Shown: piece after piece, positions 1-6,150 of the stretch | How positions within the stretch are numbered: position 1 is the first letter of the stretch | Layout: every line of letters begins with the position of its first letter | Origin: Chloroflexota bacterium | GTDB taxonomy: Bacteria; Chloroflexota; Anaerolineae; Aggregatilineales; Phototrophicaceae | Direction: 5' to 3' | Assembly (NCBI GenBank): GCA_010092805.1 | Contig: JAADYY010000461.1 | Coordinates: forward strand, 1-8,171 | Length of the DNA: 8,171 nt | Made by a program: the position numbers and the translations under genes | Notes under the pieces: generated by a model | What the model saw: the letters and a program-made list of their open reading frames with translations, nothing else | What the model was told of the DNA's origin: nothing | The model's database searches: none

Positions 1-152
1 CCGGCAACACACAAACCGTTCGCGCTATCTACGTGGACTGCGACGCCGACACGCTGCTCATCCTCGTCGATCCGGCTGGCCCGGCGTGCCATACCGGCGC
101 AGTCTCATGCTTCTTTCGCCCGCTAGCTGGATCGCCAGGACAGCACCAATGA
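1..152 (+). CDS. hisI: Phosphoribosyl-AMP cyclohydrolase HisI, C-terminal part (cut by window edge)
   Basis: The reading frame is open from base 3 to the TGA at 150-152 and gives 49 residues. HisI hydrolyses the adenine ring of phosphoribosyl-AMP, the third step of histidine synthesis, in the cytoplasm. The fragment begins with the family's GNTQ motif and then shows VDCDADTLL, whose aspartates bind Mg2+ in the family. It also has PACHTG and SCFF. The three cysteines (in DCD, ACH and SCF) are the conserved zinc ligands. HisI is usually about 110-135 residues, so more than half lies upstream of the window. The stop overlaps the hisE start as ATGA, which implies one transcript and translational coupling. 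HisI and HisE are separate proteins here, not the fused HisIE of enterobacteria. The short tail after SCFF (about 15 residues) is typical of the stand-alone form. Confidence 0.93.
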   Translation, partial: GNTQTVRAIYVDCDADTLLILVDPAGPACHTGAVSCFFRPLAGSPGQHQ

Positions 153-436
153 CTGACATGCTGACCGAACTTCAGGCGATCATTCGTGACCGTCAGCAGA
201 GTCCGCAGCCGGGCAGCTACACCAGCAAGCTGTTCGACGCGGGGATCAACCGAATTGCGCAGAAAGTCGGCGAAGAAGCCACCGAAACGATTGTCGCTGC
301 GCTCGGCCAGGGCCGTGACGAACAGATAGCCGAGATCAGCGACTTGTTCTATCATACGCTCGTGCTGATGGCACAATTGGGCATCAGTCTCGATGACATC
401 AACGCCGAACTGCGGCAGCGGCACCAGCCAAAGTGA
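149..436 (+). CDS. hisE: Phosphoribosyl-ATP pyrophosphatase HisE
   Basis: This 95-residue protein has the normal length of stand-alone HisE, which removes pyrophosphate from phosphoribosyl-ATP in the second step of histidine synthesis. It is an all-alpha MazG-like fold. The visible motifs are SYTSKLFDAG (about residues 23-32), KVGEEATE (39-46, with the metal-binding E42, E43 and E46), and EISDLFYH (62-69, with E62, D65 and H69). The frame stays open upstream to an ATG at 86, but that stretch overlaps hisI and shows no homology. The ATG at 149 sits in the ATGA overlap with the hisI stop and has AGGA at 136-139 ahead of it. A second ATG at 158 is possible. The order hisI then hisE means a reaction product-to-substrate pair is made from one message. 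A hairpin follows ten bases after the stop. Confidence 0.95.
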   Translation: MTDMLTELQAIIRDRQQSPQPGSYTSKLFDAGINRIAQKVGEEATETIVAALGQGRDEQIAEISDLFYHTLVLMAQLGISLDDINAELRQRHQPK

Positions 437-445
437 TCTGCCTGT

Positions 446-467
446 GGGCGGTCGTCGCTGACCGCCC
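446..467. terminator. Stem-loop between convergent hisE and lipoprotein genes
   Basis: GGGCGGTC (446-453) pairs perfectly with GACCGCCC (460-467) around the six-base loop GTCGCT. It lies ten bases after the hisE stop and 28 bases beyond the stop of the minus-strand lipoprotein gene, so it could end transcription from both sides. Neither strand has a proper T-tract after the stem: the plus strand continues TTCCACACC. It is therefore either a weak or factor-assisted terminator, or a 3'-end-stabilising hairpin. Confidence 0.45.
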
Positions 468-495
468 TTCCACACCCGACGGGGAGCGCTGAGCT

Positions 496-1023
496 TTACG
501 ATTCTGGTGCTGGGGGGATGGTAGCGGCGGCTTCAATTTCAGCATCGGCGGGTTCCAGCCGCACCACACGCGACCACACCCAGCCCAATTCGCCGTCTGG
601 CAGTTCGACGAGGTACCACACCTGCGCACCCTCGCCCGCCTGCGCGATCACAGCCAGCGTTTCGCCAATGGGTACACTCGCGACGCTCTCGTAGCGTGTG
701 CCCGGCCCGCTGCGTGCGTTTGTGGACTGCGACGTGACCGTAGCGGTCGCGCCCTCAGCCGCAGCATCGCCATTTTCGCCTGCGGCTGCCGCCTCATCAG
801 TCGCATCCGCAGCCGCCGCGCCATTGGCACCATCGGGGGCCGGTTCCGGCGTGTCCGAGGCAGCCTCCGTCGGTGCCTCGGTTGGAGCTTCGGTTGGCGT
901 ATCAGTTGGGGCGGTCGTTGGGGTTGCTTCCGGCTGGCACGCCGCCACAAGCACAGCCACCAACAGCAAAGCTGCAAAGTTCGTCATCCACTTGAAATTC
1001 AGCATTTTTGTCACCATCTCCAT
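496..1023 (-). CDS. Putative SH3b-domain lipoprotein with Thr/Pro/Ala-rich stalk
   Basis: Using the ATG at 1023-1021 the product has 175 residues. A short basic N-terminus and a hydrophobic stretch (about residues 14-28) end in a lipobox, VLVAAC, with the lipidated cysteine at 29, so this is a type II signal peptide. Residues 30-91 are a low-complexity stalk of TPT, EAPTEAPTEA and DGANGAAAADA-type sequence. Residues about 93-157 form a bacterial SH3 domain: STNARSGPGTRYESV is the hallmark NxRSGPGxxY block, followed by the VPIGETLAVI and GWVWSRVV strands. The C-terminus is a short acidic tail. The product should be membrane-anchored, with the SH3b domain held outside and possibly binding cell-wall or other surface ligands; the ligand is not inferable. 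The frame is open to 1089, but AAAGGA lies seven bases before the ATG at 1023, which decides the start. I see no convincing promoter upstream. Confidence 0.85.
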   Translation of the reverse strand: MEMVTKMLNFKWMTNFAALLLVAVLVAACQPEATPTTAPTDTPTEAPTEAPTEAASDTPEPAPDGANGAAAADATDEAAAAGENGDAAAEGATATVTSQSTNARSGPGTRYESVASVPIGETLAVIAQAGEGAQVWYLVELPDGELGWVWSRVVRLEPADAEIEAAATIPPAPES

Positions 1024-1231
1024 GTTTCCATCCTTTCTCACACAAACGACATTGAGGTAAAACCGCAAGACAGCCCGGTATAAGACCATAAATCGGCGGG
1101 TTCTGCCAGATTTTTGGTGATAATTTAAACCGACTTCACACGATCTTTACGCGCTCAATTCAAGCTTGATCGTCTGGCAGACACGGAGTATGCTCTGCGC
1201 CCGATTTATCGATGCCGTTGGAGAACACCTT

Positions 1232-1669
1232 GTGGCCCCAACCGATCTGTTCGTGGCCGAGACGACCTTTTTTGTACGCTATGCAGAAACCGATGCGATG
1301 GGCATCGTTCATCACGCCAGCTACATCGTTTACTTTGAGGAAGGCCGCAGCAATTACGCCCGGCAGCGCGGCAGCGACTACGCGCTTATCGAGCAAAGCG
1401 GCCATTATCTGGCCGTCTCCGAAATCAGCGCGCGCTACCTGAAACCTGTGACTTACGGCCAACAGATTACCGTGCGCTGTTGGCTCGCTGCGATGCAAAG
1501 CCGGTCACTCACCTTTCAGTACGAAATCGTCACCGCCGCAGATGACGCGCGCTGTGTCACCGGGCTTAGCAAGCACATCTGCATCACACATGACGGCCAC
1601 GTGACGACCATCCCGGCGGAGTGGCGCGCGTGGGGTGGCACACAACCGCCGCGCCCCCAAAATTCGTGA
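1232..1669 (+). CDS. Acyl-CoA thioesterase, YbgC/FadM-like hot-dog (4HBT) family
   Basis: The chosen GTG start gives 145 residues, the usual length of this family, which hydrolyses acyl-CoA (short-, medium- or hydroxybenzoyl-CoA depending on the member) to acid and CoA in the cytoplasm. Residues 15-39 hold the signature VRYAETDAMGIVHH followed by ASYIVYFEEGR. D21 matches the catalytic aspartate of 4-hydroxybenzoyl-CoA thioesterase, with H28, Y31, E36/E37 and R39 nearby on the same motif. The later strands (KPVTYGQQITVRCW, SLTFQYEIV, SKHICI) fit the hot-dog sheet. The frame continues upstream to ATG 1190 (159 residues) and TTG 1166. I prefer GTG 1232 because GGAG (1220-1223) is eight bases before it and homologues start close to the motif; GGAG before ATG 1190 is only one base away. 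A GATAAT hexamer at 1119-1124 is a possible -10 without a good -35. Substrate is unknown. Confidence 0.85.
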   Translation: MAPTDLFVAETTFFVRYAETDAMGIVHHASYIVYFEEGRSNYARQRGSDYALIEQSGHYLAVSEISARYLKPVTYGQQITVRCWLAAMQSRSLTFQYEIVTAADDARCVTGLSKHICITHDGHVTTIPAEWRAWGGTQPPRPQNS

Positions 1670-1775
1670 CATTCCTCACCCCAACAAAGGTTAATCATCC
1701 TTTAGCGTATGTGGCGCGTAGGGTAAAAAACGACTAACATTAATCGTCAATGGTCAGAATCTGTCTGTATTGTAG

Positions 1776-1803
1776 ACGTTTAGTTGCTGCGGCAACCAGA
1801 CGT
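1776..1803. promoter_or_regulatory. Imperfect inverted repeat upstream of acyl-CoA ligase
   Basis: ACGTTTAGTTGC (1776-1787) can pair with GCAACCAGACGT (1792-1803) around the loop TGCG. This gives 12 positions with one G-T wobble and one A-C mismatch, and the inner GTTGC/GCAAC is perfect. A second, overlapping pair of arms, TAGACG (1773-1778) and CGTCTA (1809-1814), surrounds it. The element is 62 bases before the ligase start. It could be an operator for a dimeric repressor, a leader hairpin, or a weak terminator for the thioesterase transcript. There is no T-tract, so the last is least likely. A TATTGT at 1768-1773 is a possible -10, but I see no matching -35. Confidence 0.35.
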
Positions 1804-1865
1804 GTAGTCGTCTAAAACAAATTGTGAATTAGAAACGAAAGCAATTGAAAATGGAGTTCGGAAAA

Positions 1866-3638
<1,773 letters not shown>

Positions 3639-3639
3639 C

Positions 3640-4191
3640 CTACCGCTGAGATTTTTCGGCTGGTTCTGCGGCCTCGTCCGGGTCGGGTAGATAATACCCG
3701 CGATAGAACGCCCGTGCGGGGCCGCGATTCATATACCAGATCACATACATCGGTACCAGAACCGTCACAATCAAACGTACTACCAGCAGCGAACGTGCCA
3801 CCTCTGTGCCGGAATCAAACACATTTAAATCCGGTGGTGTGAACAGCTCGACCAAGATCAACAAAGCGCCGATAAACCCCAACACAACCACCGCGGCAAT
3901 CAGCATCAGCCGTATTGCAGGGGGGCGACCACGCCACGCCAGCACCGCAATCACCAGAAAACCAATGCCCAGTACAGCCTGCAGAAATAGCGAGCCATCC
4001 GCCAAACCCTCGATGCTCCCCCCCGTCATGCCTTCCCCCAATGCTTCCGCCGCGCGCAATCGTTGCTCAACCAGCCACACAATGGCAAGCTGCGACAGCG
4101 GCAAAATGGCGTAAAGCATCATACTCGCCAGAACGGCCAGCGAGACTCCCAACGGTCTGCCCGGTTTTGTTGTCATCATGATCACTTTCAT
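3640..4191 (-). CDS. Hypothetical four-helix integral membrane protein
   Basis: I do not recognise a family. The 183-residue product has four clear hydrophobic segments, at about residues 15-41, 67-86, 93-115 and 132-153. A polar loop (42-66) lies between helices 1 and 2, and a C-terminal tail (154-183) contains YMNRGPARAFYRGYYLPDP and an acidic/basic end. By the positive-inside rule the Arg-rich tail after helix 4 and the WRGRPPAIR loop between helices 2 and 3 should be cytoplasmic, which would put both termini inside. No catalytic or binding motif is visible. Start choice is uncertain: ATG 4191 has no Shine-Dalgarno sequence, while ATG codons at 4179 and 4176 lie after a weak GAAAGTG. The gene is divergent from the BTAD regulator (158-base gap) and convergent with the ligase. 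It reads as a real gene because hydrophobic segments and codon use are consistent throughout. Confidence 0.75.
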   Translation of the reverse strand: MKVIMMTTKPGRPLGVSLAVLASMMLYAILPLSQLAIVWLVEQRLRAAEALGEGMTGGSIEGLADGSLFLQAVLGIGFLVIAVLAWRGRPPAIRLMLIAAVVVLGFIGALLILVELFTPPDLNVFDSGTEVARSLLVVRLIVTVLVPMYVIWYMNRGPARAFYRGYYLPDPDEAAEPAEKSQR

Positions 4192-4196
4192 ACTAT

Positions 4197-4224
4197 GCTA
4201 TATTTTACGGCAAGATCGACACAA
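4197..4224 (-). promoter_or_regulatory. Possible promoter of the membrane-protein gene
   Basis: On the minus strand TTGTGT (4224-4219) is followed after 16 bases by TATAGC (4202-4197). The match is modest (three of six and four of six to the consensus). The -10 hexamer ends only five bases before ATG 4191, so a transcript from it would be almost leaderless or would start translation at 4179 or 4176. The position is right, but the evidence is weak. Confidence 0.25.
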
Positions 4225-4297
4225 ACTCTGTGAAAACATTTTTCGCTGTAGTTTGAAATGTTGAGTACACTCGTATTAGCAGCTTTCTAAATTCCTG

Positions 4298-4306
4298 TGA
4301 TACAAT
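4298..4306 (+). promoter_or_regulatory. Probable extended -10 promoter of the BTAD regulator gene
   Basis: TGATACAAT matches the extended -10 pattern TGn plus TATAAT with one mismatch in the hexamer. No good -35 is found 16-18 bases upstream, which extended -10 promoters often tolerate. Transcription would begin near 4313 and give a leader of about 25 bases to the mini-ORF and 37 to the regulator start. The surrounding sequence is clearly AT-rich compared with the genes. Confidence 0.45.
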
Positions 4307-4338
4307 ACAGAAGGTTTACAAGATCAGAAGTGGGGGAT

Positions 4339-4353
4339 ATGTCAAAAAAATGA
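4339..4353 (+). promoter_or_regulatory. Four-codon mini-ORF overlapping the regulator start, with A7 slippery run
   Basis: ATG TCA AAA AAA TGA encodes M-S-K-K and stops at 4351-4353, so its stop overlaps the regulator's ATG (4350-4352). GGGGG (4332-4336) is the only Shine-Dalgarno-like stretch. It is two bases from the mini-ORF ATG and thirteen from the regulator ATG, so neither spacing is ideal. Bases 4344-4350 form A AAA AAA in the mini-ORF frame, a -1 slippery heptamer directly before the stop. A -1 shift, or one extra A in the transcript, would join MSKK to the regulator. It may instead simply couple translation, or be chance. Confidence 0.35.
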
Positions 4354-5621
4354 AACTCCACCAAATTATAGAGCGTACTTATGCCGAATTGCTCGAGCAT
4401 CTCGCTCACACCAACATCGTTTTATTACATCCGCGCAGCCGCTACCGCTCAGTCTTAGTTGCCAAGCTAATCAACGCGCCAGATATGCGCGTTTTCTATT
4501 ATGCGATGGGGCCAGATGACATTAACGTTGGTTCGTTCCTGTCTGGTATCACCCATGACATCGCAAATCAACATCCCACCTTTGGGCGGCACGTCAATAT
4601 GTTGGTGCCCGAAGCGTATGACGATATGGATCTTCTGCTAGATACATTCGCACGCGACCTCCACGAGATTAGCACAGAACCTTATCTGATCATCCTTGAC
4701 GAATACGACCGCAGCGACAGCGCCGACGATGTGCAAATGTTCATGGAGCGGTTGGTGCCCCTGCTGCCCGAAAACTGCCGCATGATCATCAACAGCCGCA
4801 CGCTGCCACGTCTGCCCTGGGTATCGATGATTGCGCGCGGTGGGGCGATCCTGCTCGAAGATGAAACGCTGATTCAGGAGAACTTCTACGACATTGAGGG
4901 CAGCGGCACCCAATCGCTTGAGGTGTACGCGCTTGGCCCAGGGTTTGTGCTACTGAATGACAAGCCCATCGATACCTGGGAAGGTCACCTGCCCCGGCTG
5001 CTGTTCTTCTTCGCGCTGGATCGCCCTGTGATCACGCGCTCGGAGATTTGTCAAGCCTTCTGGCCGGAACTCGACACCGACCAAGCGGTCAACGTCTTCC
5101 ATGTCACGAAACGGCGGTTGCATAAGGCGCTCGAAATGGATGTCCTGGTTCATGACGAAGGCTATTACCGCGTCAACCCGGATCTCGATGTGCATTATGA
5201 CGTGATGAATTTTGTCAGCTATCTGATGCGCGGGCGCGACGAGAACAACCCAGAACGGATCGCTGCTTGGCAGCGTGCGATTGATGTCTATCGCGGGCCG
5301 TTTCTGCAAGGTCACACCGACCGCTGGATTGCCGACCGCCGCGCGGACTTCCAGACAGGGTACCTGGAGGCGCTCACCGAAATGGCCCACTATCGCCTCA
5401 ACGAGGAACGCCCGGAGCAAGCCCTGGTACTGTATCAGAAGGCGCTGGTTGAAGACAACAGCCGCGAGGAATTGCACCAAGAGATCATGCGGCTTTACAC
5501 GCAGCTTGGCCGCCGCAGCGAAGCCGCTGCGCACTATCATCGTCTTCAGGAAAGCTTCCAGGAGAACGGCCACGAAATCTCCCCGGAAACGCAGTCGCTG
5601 TACGCACAAATCATGGACTGA
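4350..5621 (+). CDS. SARP/BTAD-type transcriptional regulator with degenerate MalT-like NTPase domain
   Basis: The 423-residue protein has three parts. Residues about 1-180 resemble the N-terminal ATPase of MalT/LuxR-type STAND regulators: NIVLLHPRSRYRSVLVAKL (22-40) sits where Walker A should be, YYAMGPDDINVGSFLSGI (50-67) matches the following block, PYLIILDEYD (111-120) is Walker B-like, and INSRTLPRLPW (147-157) matches the sensor region. The GKT/S of Walker A is absent (YRS instead), so ATP binding is doubtful. Residues about 188-281 are an OmpR-like winged helix, with DQAVNVFHVTKRRLHKAL (244-261) as the probable recognition region. Residues 284-421 are a bacterial transcriptional activator domain of TPR-like helices. 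It should bind DNA and act as a regulator; target and signal are unknown. It is much shorter than full MalT-type proteins (about 900 residues). The gene is followed by a strong terminator and so stands alone. Confidence 0.85.
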   Translation: MKLHQIIERTYAELLEHLAHTNIVLLHPRSRYRSVLVAKLINAPDMRVFYYAMGPDDINVGSFLSGITHDIANQHPTFGRHVNMLVPEAYDDMDLLLDTFARDLHEISTEPYLIILDEYDRSDSADDVQMFMERLVPLLPENCRMIINSRTLPRLPWVSMIARGGAILLEDETLIQENFYDIEGSGTQSLEVYALGPGFVLLNDKPIDTWEGHLPRLLFFFALDRPVITRSEICQAFWPELDTDQAVNVFHVTKRRLHKALEMDVLVHDEGYYRVNPDLDVHYDVMNFVSYLMRGRDENNPERIAAWQRAIDVYRGPFLQGHTDRWIADRRADFQTGYLEALTEMAHYRLNEERPEQALVLYQKALVEDNSREELHQEIMRLYTQLGRRSEAAAHYHRLQESFQENGHEISPETQSLYAQIMD

Positions 5622-5639
5622 ACGGCCATGTGTGCAACC

Positions 5640-5670
5640 AAAAATGCCTGTCGTGGTGGCAGGCATTTTT
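5640..5670. terminator. Bidirectional intrinsic terminator
   Basis: AAAAATGCCTG (5640-5650) pairs perfectly with CAGGCATTTTT (5660-5670) around a nine-base loop. On the plus strand the stem ends in a run of six T (5666-5671), and on the minus strand the stem likewise ends in five T. It lies 18 bases after the BTAD regulator stop and 48 bases beyond the 3' end of the minus-strand tRNA, so it can end both transcripts. Confidence 0.9.
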
Positions 5671-5718
5671 TGCACTCAATGTGTTTTCGCCGTTGCGTCA
5701 GCATTCCCACAAACAAAA

Positions 5719-5791
5719 CGCTCCCGACAGGGGTCGAACCTGTAACCTTCGGCTTAGAAGGCCGCTGCTCTATCCTTTGAGCTACGGGAGC
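5719..5791 (-). tRNA. tRNA-Arg (anticodon UCU)
   Basis: The minus strand folds as a complete 73-nt tRNA. The acceptor arm is GCTCCCG with CGGGAGC, the D arm GCTC/GAGC, the anticodon loop CTTCTAA with anticodon TCT, the variable loop AGGTT, and the T arm ACAGG-TTCGACC-CCTGT; the discriminator is G. The anticodon reads AGA and AGG arginine codons. Four pairs of the anticodon stem are Watson-Crick; the top pair (27-43) is G-A. CCA is not encoded: GTTTTG follows the acceptor, so the CCA-adding enzyme must finish it. A near-consensus promoter lies just upstream and an intrinsic terminator downstream, so it is a single-gene unit. Confidence 0.96.
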
Positions 5792-5815
5792 TTAGGGCTT
5801 GTTGATACCGTGATC

Positions 5816-5844
5816 ATTGTAGAGCGGAGCGCACCCCCTGTCAA
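5816..5844 (-). promoter_or_regulatory. Strong sigma70-type promoter of tRNA-Arg
   Basis: On the minus strand a perfect -35 TTGACA (5844-5839) is followed by a 17-base spacer and the -10 TACAAT (5821-5816), five of six to consensus. Transcription should start near 5809, about 18 bases before the tRNA 5' end at 5791. The spacer begins with GGGGG and is GC-rich. The near-consensus match fits a highly expressed stable RNA. Confidence 0.88.
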
Positions 5845-5964
5845 GCTTCCCTAAACGTGTGCACACCGTCTTCAATTTGATTTGATAACCTTGATCGGGT
5901 TACCACAGTGCGCAAGTTGTGGATGGGGGAGTATGGTGTGTGCATCAACGTCGCTAATTGCCGA
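5845..5964. other. Intergenic region between divergent tRNA and gyrB promoters
   Basis: This stretch holds no gene. It contains a perfect ten-base palindrome, GTGTGCACAC (5857-5866), a short inverted repeat TAACC (5886-5890) with GGTTA (5898-5902), and one partial DnaA-box-like site, TGTGGATGG (5918-5926, seven of nine to TGTGGATAA). GTGTGTGCAT near 5936-5945 resembles one half of the palindrome extended. These could be regulator sites for either promoter, but none matches a site I can name with confidence. Confidence 0.35.
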
Positions 5965-5993
5965 TTGTCCTCGCACTGAGAACGGGATATAAT
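5965..5993 (+). promoter_or_regulatory. Probable sigma70-type promoter of gyrB
   Basis: A perfect -10 TATAAT (5988-5993) is preceded after exactly 17 bases by TTGTCC (5965-5970), four of six to TTGACA. Transcription should start near 6000. It faces gyrB with no other gene between, leaving a leader of about 150 bases. Confidence 0.78.
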
Positions 5994-5999
5994 TAATGA

Positions 6000-6150
6000 A
6001 GCAAAAGGTCAATTTTGTTCTTGAGACTCTCCAAACCAACTCCAAAATCCACCTGGCGCGCTGAATCTCCCTGACAGTTGTCGAGAGGCTTGGGGCGCTT
6101 GGGTTGAGGGCCTTTTCGCTGATGATACTCTTGATGAGGACTTGACTGAT
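6000..6150 (+). other. Predicted gyrB 5' leader
   Basis: From the inferred start near 6000 to the gyrB ATG there are about 150 untranslated bases. I see a direct repeat GCTTGGG (6088-6094 and 6097-6103), a small inverted repeat GACA-GT-TGTC (6073-6082), and the ribosome binding site GAGGA (6136-6140). No riboswitch class or strong terminator-like hairpin is recognisable. Short reading frames occur in it, but none has a good ribosome site. Confidence 0.4.

Noticed and set aside
86..148. Upstream extension of hisE to ATG 86
   Set aside because: It lies inside the hisI coding region in another frame and adds no HisE homology; the ATGA overlap start fits length and family.
698..1060. Plus-strand open frame of 120 codons antisense to the lipoprotein, rich in Ala, Ser, Val and Gly
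   Set aside because: It mirrors the low-complexity stalk of the minus-strand gene, has no ribosome site and no domain. The minus strand has a lipobox and an SH3b domain.
1166..1231. Longer N-terminus for the thioesterase from TTG 1166 or ATG 1190
   Set aside because: The added residues have no family similarity, and the best-spaced ribosome site (GGAG, 1220-1223) serves GTG 1232. ATG 1190 cannot be fully excluded.
5900..5930. Possible replication origin near gyrB
   Set aside because: Only one imperfect DnaA-box-like site is present, with no box cluster, no AT-rich unwinding element and no dnaA or dnaN in the window.
5996..6064. 22-codon frame beginning MKQKVNFVLETL between the gyrB promoter and gyrB
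   Set aside because: Its ATG lies three bases after the -10 hexamer, so it falls before the expected transcript start, and it has no ribosome site.
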